From contig CAJUTL010000015.1 in assembly GCA_910589395.1 (NCBI GenBank), positions 33,662 to 68,816 of the forward strand: a stretch of DNA of 35,155 bases. Reading direction: 5' to 3'. Source of the DNA: an uncultured Oscillospiraceae bacterium (GTDB lineage: Bacteria; Bacillota_A; Clostridia; Oscillospirales; Acutalibacteraceae). Within the stretch, counting starts at the first letter, position 1, and each line of letters begins with the position of its first letter. The notes under the pieces were generated by a model that had not been told where the DNA came from, searched no databases, and worked only from the letters and a program-made list of their open reading frames with translations. The position numbers and the translations under genes were made by a program. Positions 1-8,145 of the stretch are shown here, one piece after another.

Positions 1-3000
1 GGCCACACATAGCCACAGAGGAATTTCAATCCACGCCTCCCGTGAGGGAGGCGACCCCTCCATTCAGGCCACACATAGCCACAGAGGAATTTCAATCCAC
101 GCCTCCCGTGAGGGAGGCGACTGACGAGTTCGCCGATTTGATGACAACCAATAAATTTCAATCCACGCCTCCCGTGAGGGAGGCGACGCGAGCGACGGGC
201 GGACGGACTTCGACCAACAGATTTCAATCCACGCCTCCCGTGAGGGAGGCGACCAGACGAAAATAAAATCCAAGCTGATAAAGGAGATTTCAATCCACGC
301 CTCCCGTGAGGGAGGCGACGAAGATGGCCCGCCACTCCTGCGCGATATGGGGCAATTTCAATCCACGCCTCCCGTGAGGGAGGCGACGGACAGGCGGGAC
401 GGCGAATACCTCAAGGAGGGCATTTCAATCCACGCCTCCCGTGAGGGAGGCGACGCAATGACGCTAAAAGCGTCATACTCGCAGGACAATTTCAATCCAC
501 GCCTCCCGTGAGGGAGGCGACCCGCCAGCTTTTGCAGCTCCTCCGGCGCGGCTGCGATTTCAATCCACGCCTCCCGTGAGGGAGGCGACCCCGCACCCGT
601 CTTTGTCGCTTTCATCGTACACTTATTTCAATCCACGCCTCCCGTGAGGGAGGCGACGCACGGCTTTGAGAAAGCCCGCAGAGCGATTTGGATTTCAATC
701 CACGCCTCCCGTGAGGGAGGCGACCGCACAAAAATCAGCTTGAGGCGTACCGGGCGGAATTTCAATCCACGCCTCCCGTGAGGGAGGCGACCTCCGTGAA
801 AATCCGCAAGACCACCGAGGGCGAATTTCAATCCACGCCTCCCGTGAGGGAGGCGACACGTCACCGTCACCATCAACGTGGCCGCAGGCACATTTCAATC
901 CACGCCTCCCGTGAGGGAGGCGACGTTTTGTGACTATGTGGACGACTTTTTGAAGATATTTCAATCCACGCCTCCCGTGAGGGAGGCGACCAGGGCGCGT
1001 TCTGTCTGGAGCTCGATCAGGTGATTTCAATCCACGCCTCCCGTGAGGGAGGCGACACGCGCCGGACAAATTCAGGCAAAAGCAGAACAATTTCAATCCA
1101 CGCCTCCCGTGAGGGAGGCGACCTTCCGGGTGCCGTGGGAAGTCTGGCGCGACATATTTCAATCCACGCCTCCCGTGAGGGAGGCGACTTCGGTTTGTAT
1201 TCCATGTTTTTGCCTCCTTATTTATTTCAATCCACGCCTCCCGTGAGGGAGGCGACCTCATGTTCTGGCAGCTCCGCGCTGATTGTGTCGTCATTTCAAT
1301 CCACGCCTCCCGTGAGGGAGGCGACCCAGTGCACACGCGCGCGGGAGTGGTCGCCGTCGATTTCAATCCACGCCTCCCGTGAGGGAGGCGACATCCGGCC
1401 GCTACCGATAAAAGCGCAAAGTGCGCATTTCAATCCACGCCTCCCGTGAGGGAGGCGACTCGAAAAGCTGCGGACAAACACTGCCTCACTGCTCATTTCA
1501 ATCCACGCCTCCCGTGAGGGAGGCGACTACGAGGACGACGAGGACGATTTCTAAGAGAGGAATTTCAATCCACGCCTCCCGTGAGGGAGGCGACCAAACC
1601 TGTCCTGGTCCCGGAGAGCGACAAGCGCATTTCAATCCACGCCTCCCGTGAGGGAGGCGACGACGCGAAGTACAGCGTCTGCCTTCTGATCCCCAAGATT
1701 TCAATCCACGCCTCCCGTGAGGGAGGCGACCCGTGGAGACACCGGAGACCCACGCCGAGTACATATTTCAATCCACGCCTCCCGTGAGGGAGGCGACCGA
1801 CGGCTGGAAGCTCGTCGAGGGCCGGAGCAACCGATTTCAATCCACGCCTCCCGTGAGGGAGGCGACGGGAGAGCATGGAGCGATACGGCGGCAAGGCACT
1901 ATTTCAATCCACGCCTCCCGTGAGGGAGGCGACGGACATCCACAAGTGTATAATCCACAACTTCAAAATTTCAATCCACGCCTCCCGTGAGGGAGGCGAC
2001 GGGAAGCCCGGCATCGGCAAGAGCACCCTGCTCCGATTTCAATCCACGCCTCCCGTGAGGGAGGCGACTATGACACCCAGCGGCGCCAAGAGCTTCAGGA
2101 AATTTCAATCCACGCCTCCCGTGAGGGAGGCGACCGTGGATCAATGGCGCGAAGCCAATCCCAAAGTCGTATTTCAATCCACGCCTCCCGTGAGGGAGGC
2201 GACAAGGGCACCAGCAGAAACCAGCCGGGGCGCTTCCGATTTCAATCCACGCCTCCCGTGAGGGAGGCGACATTGCGGGACGTTCTCGGCGTCCTCGGTG
2301 TTGTCATTTCAATCCACGCCTCCCGTGAGGGAGGCGACTCGTCCGGACAGTCTTAAAGTCATAGAGATCCCCATTTCAATCCACGCCTCCCGTGAGGGAG
2401 GCGACGACTTCGAGAACGAGCTGCCGGACGACGACACGGACATTTCAATCCACGCCTCCCGTGAGGGAGGCGACACGAATACGAGGCCATCGCCAGGAAG
2501 ATCGCCGAATTTCAATCCACGCCTCCCGTGAGGGAGGCGACCTGGCCGGAGTCCTCCAGGATGACCGGGATCCGATTTCAATCCACGCCTCCCGTGAGGG
2601 AGGCGACACATCTGCATCAGCATGAGCGCGGCGGACTATCTATTTCAATCCACGCCTCCCGTGAGGGAGGCGACAGCTGGACTTCGAGAAGGCGGTCGCC
2701 AAGTACCTATTTCAATCCACGCCTCCCGTGAGGGAGGCGACGCCAGGCAGACAAGCAGGGAGATCCTCTGGAGAAATTTCAATCCACGCCTCCCGTGAGG
2801 GAGGCGACTTCATGCGATGGGTGTGCAGCGAGCTGAGGCAGAATTTCAATCCACGCCTCCCGTGAGGGAGGCGACCTGCCGATCGCCTACTTTGTGAACG
2901 GTGACACCGGCGCATTTCAATCCACGCCTCCCGTGAGGGAGGCGACCTGCCGATCGCCTACTTTGTGAACGGTGACACCGGCGCATTTCAATCCACGCCT

Positions 3001-3356
3001 CCCGTGAGGGAGGCGACCAGGAGAAGGCCCTGCTGGTTATCGAGATCGGCATTTCAATCCACGCCTCCCGTGAGGGAGGCGACCGGAGGTCATCTTCGTC
3101 TTTGAGAAGACATACAAGCGATTTCAATCCACGCCTCCCGTGAGGGAGGCGACTGACATCACCATCGACTTCGACGACTCGATCATCATTTCAATCCACG
3201 CCTCCCGTGAGGGAGGCGACGCTGCAAGTTCGACACGGTCCTGGTCCTGGACGGATTTCAATCCACGCCTCCCGTGAGGGAGGCGACCCCCGTCCTGGAC
3301 TCCCTGCCGATCGCCTACTTTGTATTTCAATCCACGCCTCCCGTGAGGGAGGCGAC
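1..3356 (-). CRISPR. Type I-C CRISPR array, 50 repeats, 49 complete spacers plus one partial
   Basis: A 33-bp repeat recurs 50 times; on the plus strand it starts ATTTCAATCCACGCC and ends GGGAGGCGAC. First copy at 23-55, last at 3324-3356, period about 66-71 bp. Read on the minus strand it starts GTCGCCTCCC and ends GTGGATTGAAAT, the classic I-C form, with a perfect 7-bp stem (GCCTCCC/GGGAGGC) around a TCAC loop and the ATTGAAAT tail that becomes the 5' handle. Orientation is therefore minus, collinear with the cas operon, with the leader at the right end. The left edge is cut by the window: bases 1-22 are a partial spacer. All copies I read are essentially identical, with no decayed repeat at either visible end, so the array looks active. 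Short ORFs within it are artefacts of the repeat. Confidence 0.99.
2876..2984 (-). repeat. Tandemly duplicated spacer-repeat unit in the array
   Basis: The 38-bp spacers at 2876-2913 and 2947-2984 are identical, separated by one repeat. This is a duplicated repeat-spacer unit, most simply explained by recombination between repeats. The partial spacer at 1-22 likewise matches 67-88, the end of the next spacer, suggesting a second duplication at the window edge. Confidence 0.95.
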
Positions 3357-3483
3357 AGCAAAGGTGCACAGAGATTCCTTTGCGAGAAGTACAAATAAAA
3401 CAAAATCTTAAAAATTTCTATCGGAATAGTGAAAAAAACAGAAATTAAAATGAAGCGGTATGATGAAAACTGGCTTATTTTAG
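3357..3483 (-). promoter_or_regulatory. CRISPR leader with candidate pre-crRNA promoter
   Basis: AT-rich stretch between the cas2-proximal hairpin and the leader-end repeat. On the minus strand TTCACT (3428-3433) and TAAGAT (3405-3410) are separated by 17 bp, placing a start near 3398, about 40 nt before the first repeat. Each hexamer matches consensus at 4 of 6 positions, so the promoter is a candidate. The 36 bp next to the repeat (3357-3392) are GC-richer and spacer-like (see findings). Confidence 0.65.
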
Positions 3484-3526
3484 GTGCGAAACGCCCGGGG
3501 GATCTCCGGCAGCTTCCGCTTCGCAC
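3484..3526 (-). terminator. Hairpin at the end of cas2
   Basis: GTGCGAA (3484-3490) and TTCGCAC (3520-3526) form an inverted repeat enclosing a GC-rich loop that can fold further. It touches the cas2 stop codon. The following minus-strand sequence is A-rich, not U-rich, so termination would be weak. It may separate the cas mRNA from the leader. Confidence 0.4.
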
Positions 3527-3816
3527 TAAAGGATCAGGGGCTCTTCCGGCAGGTAGGTCTCCTTGCAGCCGAAGTGCTCGATCTTGTTTTCATAGCGGCT
3601 GCCCAAATAGTAGAAGCGCAGGCTGTCAAGCTCCAGGTCCATGATGGCGCACAGCTTTGCCTGAAGCTTTTTGCACTGTGCCGGGTCCAGAAGACACTCG
3701 AATACCGAGCACTGCACCCGCTGGCCGTAATTGACACATTGCCTGGCGATCTGCCGCAGTCGCTTTTTTCCAGCAGGGGTTTCCGTATTGACGTCGTAGG
3801 TGATCAAAACCAGCAT
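3526..3816 (-). CDS. cas2: CRISPR-associated endoribonuclease Cas2
   Basis: 96 aa, the usual Cas2 length. It opens MLVLITYDVNTET, the beta1 strand with the conserved aspartate (YDV), followed by the RLRQIARQCVNYGQRVQCSVFE block typical of I-C Cas2, and ends with the short C-terminal LPEEPLIL segment. In known systems Cas2 dimers bridge two Cas1 dimers to form the spacer integrase. It is the last gene of the cas operon, 7 bp after cas1, and the array leader follows. Nothing looks broken. Confidence 0.97.
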   Translation of the reverse strand: MLVLITYDVNTETPAGKKRLRQIARQCVNYGQRVQCSVFECLLDPAQCKKLQAKLCAIMDLELDSLRFYYLGSRYENKIEHFGCKETYLPEEPLIL

Positions 3817-3823
3817 AAGCGCC

Positions 3824-4855
3824 TCATTTCCATAAAAACGGAGGATATTCGTCCAAATCGCCTCGAAGGTATCGTGCCAGAAGCAGTGCCTGAAGATAAG
3901 GGATCAGCCCCCAGGGAACCTTTTCTTCCAGGTAGGGGTGGGTAAGGGTTTCCCGTTTCTTCTCCTGCCAGCTTTTCAAAAATGCGCGGCGGGCATTGTC
4001 CGTTAGAAAAACAGCGCCGCCTTCACTGGCTTGAAAATCACTGGGCTGAATGCTTCTGTTATTTACCAGAGTGAGGACGAACCGGTCCGCCATGCAGGGG
4101 CGCAGCTCCTCCATGAGATCCAGCGCCAGGGAAGTACGGCCTGGGCGGTCCCGGTGAAGAAAACCGGCGTAGGAATCCAGCCCCACGCTTTCCAAAGCGG
4201 AGGCGCAGTCGTGAGCCAGCAGGCTGTAGGCAAAGGACAAAAGCGCGTTGAAGGGATCCAGCGGCGGACGGCGGGAACGGCCATGAAAGAAAAAGGCTTC
4301 CTTCTGGTTTAAGATCATATGGTCCAGCACGCCAAAATAAACGGTGGCGCCGGCGCCCTCCAGCCCGCGCAGGCTGTCCGGGGAAGTTTCCCGCAGCACA
4401 GAGGGGAGAAGCTCCTTCAGAGCTTGCGAAGCGGCGCTCAGCTTTTCCTCGTCTACCCGCAGCTTGTGATCCCGCCGGGTACGTTCCATGCTCCAGCGGG
4501 AATTGTAGAGCTTTCCGAAGATCATGCTTCGGGCGATCCGGCAGCTTTGCAGGGGATCGTCCGCCGTGCGGTACTGCGTTCGGCGCAGCAGGATATTTCC
4601 GCTGGTTTCTCCGGATACCCGGGCCAGAAATTTTCCCCGGGGCGTACAGAAGGAAAGGGCGATGCCCCGCTGAGCACAGGCGCCCATCAGCGCGGGGGAA
4701 GCGCCGGCGTAACTGAAGCAGAGGATTCCGGAAAGTGTGTGAAGCGGATATCGCGCCACCACGGCTTTTTCCCGGTTTGCCACCACGTTTTCCCCGTCCA
4801 GCGAAAGATAGATGTCCTCTGAGGTAACAAATAGAGTGTTGAGAAGCTGTTTCAT
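3824..4855 (-). CDS. cas1: CRISPR-associated endonuclease/integrase Cas1 (subtype I-C)
   Basis: 343 aa from the ATG at 4855 (MKQLLNTLFV). A longer upstream reading in this frame runs antiframe through cas4 and is rejected. The start overlaps the cas4 stop as ATGA, implying translational coupling. The metal-binding residues of the Cas1 fold are visible: E166 in GLEGAGA, H234 in AGFLHRDRPGR, and the acidic pair in LALDLMEELRP (D246, E249/E250). With Cas2 and Cas4 it captures prespacers and inserts them at the leader end of the array. Length and start agree with I-C Cas1 proteins. Confidence 0.97.
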   Translation of the reverse strand: MKQLLNTLFVTSEDIYLSLDGENVVANREKAVVARYPLHTLSGILCFSYAGASPALMGACAQRGIALSFCTPRGKFLARVSGETSGNILLRRTQYRTADDPLQSCRIARSMIFGKLYNSRWSMERTRRDHKLRVDEEKLSAASQALKELLPSVLRETSPDSLRGLEGAGATVYFGVLDHMILNQKEAFFFHGRSRRPPLDPFNALLSFAYSLLAHDCASALESVGLDSYAGFLHRDRPGRTSLALDLMEELRPCMADRFVLTLVNNRSIQPSDFQASEGGAVFLTDNARRAFLKSWQEKKRETLTHPYLEEKVPWGLIPYLQALLLARYLRGDLDEYPPFLWK

Positions 4856-5514
4856 AGGGCTTCCTCCATGGCTTTGTGAAGATAGTCCTTCACCGGTGAC
4901 TTTTTGGTAAGCCTCGGCAGGCACAGCTCCTTCAGAGAACAGGCGTTGCAGTGTTTGCCGGGCTTTCCCTTCGGCGTATATCCCCGCTGAAAATACTGAT
5001 GCATTTCTTCCGCGAAGTCCCGTACCTGCTTTCGCAGCTCCGGCGTGAACTCCACCGGAAACCGCCGCCGGGTCTCGCCATAGAAGAGTGCGCCCTCCGA
5101 AACAGAGCAGCAAAGCATTTCCTCCAGGCACATAGCCTGGGCGCAGAGCTGCAGCGTGTCCTCTTCTCCGGCTTTCGGAGCGCCCCGCTTATATTCTACC
5201 GGAAAGGGGAGCCAAAGACCTTCCTCCCCCTGTAGAGAAACGCCCCGCGGGTCTCTGTGAAATTCCGTAACATCGCATTTCCCCGAAAGCCCCAGGCTGG
5301 TGGAAAAGACAGAAAGCCCCCGAAGGATCAGCGTATCTCCCCGCCTTTCCCGCTGCTGCTCATCGTGCGCTCTTTCATGGAACAGGTCGCCCTCCACGGT
5401 GCGAAGGTTTTCCTGCCACTGGTTTTCAATATGGATCAGCGCCCACTGCCGGCGGCAGAAAGCAAAATGCTGCAAGCCGGAAAGCTGGAGGAAATCGTCT
5501 TCTTTATAGGCCAT
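4852..5514 (-). CDS. cas4: CRISPR-associated exonuclease Cas4
   Basis: 220 aa. The four iron-sulfur cysteines are visible: C20 in FAFCRRQW and C189, C192, C198 in HCNACSLKELC. The RecB-type nuclease motif is seen as FPVEYKRG with its E-x-K. Cas4 trims prespacers and selects those with the right PAM, working with Cas1 and Cas2, and is standard in type I-C. Its first 11 bp overlap the 3' end of cas7, and its stop overlaps the cas1 start. The family is certain; iron-sulfur occupancy and activity are inferred from intact motifs. Confidence 0.96.
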   Translation of the reverse strand: MAYKEDDFLQLSGLQHFAFCRRQWALIHIENQWQENLRTVEGDLFHERAHDEQQRERRGDTLILRGLSVFSTSLGLSGKCDVTEFHRDPRGVSLQGEEGLWLPFPVEYKRGAPKAGEEDTLQLCAQAMCLEEMLCCSVSEGALFYGETRRRFPVEFTPELRKQVRDFAEEMHQYFQRGYTPKGKPGKHCNACSLKELCLPRLTKKSPVKDYLHKAMEEAL

Positions 5515-6358
5515 TTAAGATCTCCGGCTCCAGCCCGGCAAGGGGCTCCAGTGTGATCGTGTAATCCTCGGGGGAGGCGGGAATCGTGTCAGGATCCTTC
5601 AGCTCCGCGTGAACGCTGCGGTGGACTTGAGCGGAAGAATACTGGCCGTCTTTGCAGTTGTGCTTCCACCAGTAAAGGCGGGTGATCTCCATGGAGCCGT
5701 CCGGGCGTGCGGCAGAGGCGTCGTTGACAAACAGGGTGCGCAGGCATTCCTTGACTGTTTCGGCGTCTTCCTCGGTAAAGCCGGTTTTTTCCGCCAGCTG
5801 CACATTGATAGAGCCCTTGAGCTGATAAAAACCAAACCGGACAAAATGCTTCATGCCCATGGTATCGGAGGTACGAGCTTTTTCTCCCTTGGAATCTTCC
5901 CCGTTTACGCTTTTTGTGATCTGCATATCCTCGACCTGCACCGGGGAGATACTGACGCCCTGATGAATGGAGACCGGCCCACGCACTCCTACGGAAACGC
6001 CCTTTATATCCTTGAAGGCAAATACCTGCCCGAAGGAACGCACGTCCAGCCAGGCCTCACAGGCCTTTGCGGCAAGCTCTTCCGGGCTGCTCCCCTTTGT
6101 ACTTCCCAGCACGGTGGAGGCGCGTTGGCTTAAGCTGCCGCAGCCATCGTCGCAGCGGTCGCTGGACTGAACAAAAATCGGGTTTCCCAGATCCTGCATT
6201 CGGTTCCGAAGCTTCCGCTTGATACAGACGTCGCTGATCTCTCCCAAGCCGGCATAATCTGTTCGGGGGCTGTTGCCGTTTAAGGGGTCGCCGTTGGGAT
6301 TGGCCATGGTCACGCTGGCAAAGGCCACGAAATCGATCTTGTTCTGTAAAACGCTCAT
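5504..6358 (-). CDS. cas7c: Type I-C Cascade backbone subunit Cas7 (Csd2)
   Basis: 284 aa, typical length for Csd2/Cas7c. The N-terminal block FASVTMANPNGDPLNGNSPRTD is the hallmark of I-C and I-B type Cas7, followed by the GEISDVCIKRKLRNRM segment. Multiple copies line the crRNA spacer in the Cascade effector. A good AGGAGG site lies just upstream (minus-strand reading of 6365-6371). It starts 14 bp after cas8c and overlaps cas4 by 11 bp. No truncation is seen. Confidence 0.97.
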   Translation of the reverse strand: MSVLQNKIDFVAFASVTMANPNGDPLNGNSPRTDYAGLGEISDVCIKRKLRNRMQDLGNPIFVQSSDRCDDGCGSLSQRASTVLGSTKGSSPEELAAKACEAWLDVRSFGQVFAFKDIKGVSVGVRGPVSIHQGVSISPVQVEDMQITKSVNGEDSKGEKARTSDTMGMKHFVRFGFYQLKGSINVQLAEKTGFTEEDAETVKECLRTLFVNDASAARPDGSMEITRLYWWKHNCKDGQYSSAQVHRSVHAELKDPDTIPASPEDYTITLEPLAGLEPEILNGL

Positions 6359-6372
6359 TGTGAAATTCCTCC

Positions 6373-6732
6373 TTAATCTTCTGCCTTCGCGTTGCGATAG
6401 GCTCTTTGATGATAGTAGCCGAGCAAGTAAACATCTTCCAGCTTTTTGTTCAGCTCCGGATCCTTTGGATCCAGGAGAGCGGTGATCTCTTGGGTAAGCT
6501 TTTTATAATATCCGGACAATCCGGGCTTTAGCTGCTTGTAATAAGGCCTCAGCTTTTCCTCCAGCAAGCGCCAGGTTGCCATAGGGCGCAAAGAGAAAGT
6601 CTTCTGGAACCGCATGGCGTTGGTTTCCCGGGCGTCCTCTCCCTGATAGGTGCTTTGCTCTACGATTTCGGCAATGGCCAGCAGCCGTCCAAACAGATAG
6701 CTGCGGTCTTTGTTTTCCTGATCCAGTGCCAT
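6373..6732 (-). CDS. cas11c: Internal ORF within cas8c: predicted small subunit Cas11c (119 aa)
   Basis: In frame with cas8c at codon 472, an ATG at 6732 (MALDQENKDRSYLFGRL) is preceded on the minus strand by TAAGGAGG (6741-6748) with 8-nt spacing. This is as good a ribosome binding site as any in the operon, although it lies inside a gene. The predicted product is the helical C-terminal part of Cas8c. In the Desulfovibrio vulgaris I-C system a small subunit of about this size is known to arise from such an internal start and to stabilise Cascade along the crRNA-DNA hybrid. The site and frame are seen directly; expression is inferred. Confidence 0.8.
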   Translation of the reverse strand: MALDQENKDRSYLFGRLLAIAEIVEQSTYQGEDARETNAMRFQKTFSLRPMATWRLLEEKLRPYYKQLKPGLSGYYKKLTQEITALLDPKDPELNKKLEDVYLLGYYHQRAYRNAKAED

Positions 6733-8145
6733 ATCCCATTCCTCCTTAAAATGATCGTAACGGTATTTTCGGATCACCGCGCAGGCGGTGAATAAAAGCT
6801 CTTTCCGCTGCGAATATTCATAGAACTTTTTTTCTTCATAAAGCAGTAAATTGGAAGCGCGTTCCACCAGGGATTTTTCCATATCCAACGGAAAGAAAGC
6901 GCCGTTCAGCCGGTAGGAAATCAGCCGCTGCATTTGCTGGCCCAGAATTTTAGGGTCCGTTTCCACCTTCCCGTTTCTGGGTACGCCGAATGCCCGATTT
7001 ACTATGGCGTATAGAGAAGGAGATTGAATTCCAAACTGGAAATTTTCCCAGAGGCAGGTGTCTTCCCAGTGGAAAAGCCTTTCCAGATAATCGGAGGCCT
7101 GAAATTCGCTGTAGCAGGTCACGGCCAGCCTGCCGGTGGTTGCCGCGTCAAAAGCGGTCACGATCACCTCCGAGGTGTCTGGCAGTTCTTGCTTCCAGCC
7201 GGCAAGGGCGTTTTTCAGCTGCTGCCGGTATTCTGTGAGAGTGGCGGCTTTCGTGCCATTCTCTTGTCCGCGCTGCATGGAGCTGTGGATCACAGGAGTC
7301 CTTTTTCCTGCCGGATTCCAGCAAAGGAAGGTGCGTTCTCCGAAGATCACACCCTCGTTTGCCACAAGCCATCGCAAGGCGTTATGCGCCTTTTGGGAAG
7401 CGATGTAGCTGACGGTGGCGGCCTGGCTCGGTTCGCTGAATCTCCCCCGGTAGGTAAAGCCATGAGAGTCATTAGCGGAAATCAGCTTGGCGTTTCCGTT
7501 TAAAGACACAACGCCCTTTGGGTGCTGTGTTGCCGGCGCTTCCGATTGCCCGGAAACCATACAGAAAACCGGCGCCTCTGCCTCCAACTTGGAGTGATAA
7601 TATCTTGTAAAGCATTGCATCAGGCTCCGGTCTCTCCAGCAGGGGCCGCTTTGCTCTCCCAGCCCGTTGACTACCCAGCGAACCAGAAGCTTTTCATTTT
7701 CCGGAGCGCCGGTTTCTGTTACCGTAATGAGCTCACAGCGGGACAGATCGGATAAAATGGTTTCGCCCTGGATATAGCGCAGAATGGCAGTAAGCTTGGG
7801 GTGGGAAAACCCGGAGCTTTCCCAATCCTCCAGCTGAGCAAGGTACAGGGAATACTTTTCCCTGTTGCAGGGGGCAAGATAACCCAGCTGGTCGCATAGG
7901 GGATGGGCACAGGGAGCGCTGGTTCTTCCGAAGGATTCTTCCGTAACGGGGATCAAAATTTTGGGTTCCTTTTTGTCTACCGTCCGTGCCGAAAGAAAAG
8001 CTCCGTTTTGATCCAGCGTGATCTCCAGATCAGCCCTGGTGATGCTGTGGGAAATGGGAGCCAAAGGTTCTTTTCCTTCCTGCTCTATTCCGGCTATCCG
8101 GGAAAAAGTATCATAGGTTTCGCAGGCTTTTTGCAGCAGGCCCAT
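6373..8145 (-). CDS. cas8c: Type I-C Cascade large subunit Cas8c (Csd1)
   Basis: 590 aa from the ATG at 8145 (MGLLQKACETYDTFSRIAG), whose A is shared with the cas5c stop (TGATG). This start fits the usual Csd1 N-terminus; the open frame further upstream is antiframe to cas5c. Segments typical of the family include the SLNGNAKLISANDSHGF-like region and the YIASQKAHNALRWL helix. Cas8c recognises the PAM and starts R-loop formation, recruiting Cas3. The last 119 codons are probably also translated separately as Cas11c from an internal start. Assignment rests on family resemblance and operon position; both are strong. Confidence 0.96.
   Translation of the reverse strand: MGLLQKACETYDTFSRIAGIEQEGKEPLAPISHSITRADLEITLDQNGAFLSARTVDKKEPKILIPVTEESFGRTSAPCAHPLCDQLGYLAPCNREKYSLYLAQLEDWESSGFSHPKLTAILRYIQGETILSDLSRCELITVTETGAPENEKLLVRWVVNGLGEQSGPCWRDRSLMQCFTRYYHSKLEAEAPVFCMVSGQSEAPATQHPKGVVSLNGNAKLISANDSHGFTYRGRFSEPSQAATVSYIASQKAHNALRWLVANEGVIFGERTFLCWNPAGKRTPVIHSSMQRGQENGTKAATLTEYRQQLKNALAGWKQELPDTSEVIVTAFDAATTGRLAVTCYSEFQASDYLERLFHWEDTCLWENFQFGIQSPSLYAIVNRAFGVPRNGKVETDPKILGQQMQRLISYRLNGAFFPLDMEKSLVERASNLLLYEEKKFYEYSQRKELLFTACAVIRKYRYDHFKEEWDMALDQENKDRSYLFGRLLAIAEIVEQSTYQGEDARETNAMRFQKTFSLRPMATWRLLEEKLRPYYKQLKPGLSGYYKKLTQEITALLDPKDPELNKKLEDVYLLGYYHQRAYRNAKAED

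Noticed and set aside
42..3398. Many ORFs across the repeat array with peptides such as FQSTPPVREAT and SPPSREAWIEI
   Set aside because: They are translations of the CRISPR repeat in several frames on both strands; typical false gene calls.
3357..3526. A 51st degenerate repeat at the leader end
   Set aside because: No sequence after the spacer-like segment aligns with the 33-bp repeat.
4855..5131. Longer start for Cas1 giving 435 aa
   Set aside because: The added 92 residues are antiframe to cas4, match no Cas1 N-terminus, and the ATG at 4855 overlaps the cas4 stop as in coupled operons.
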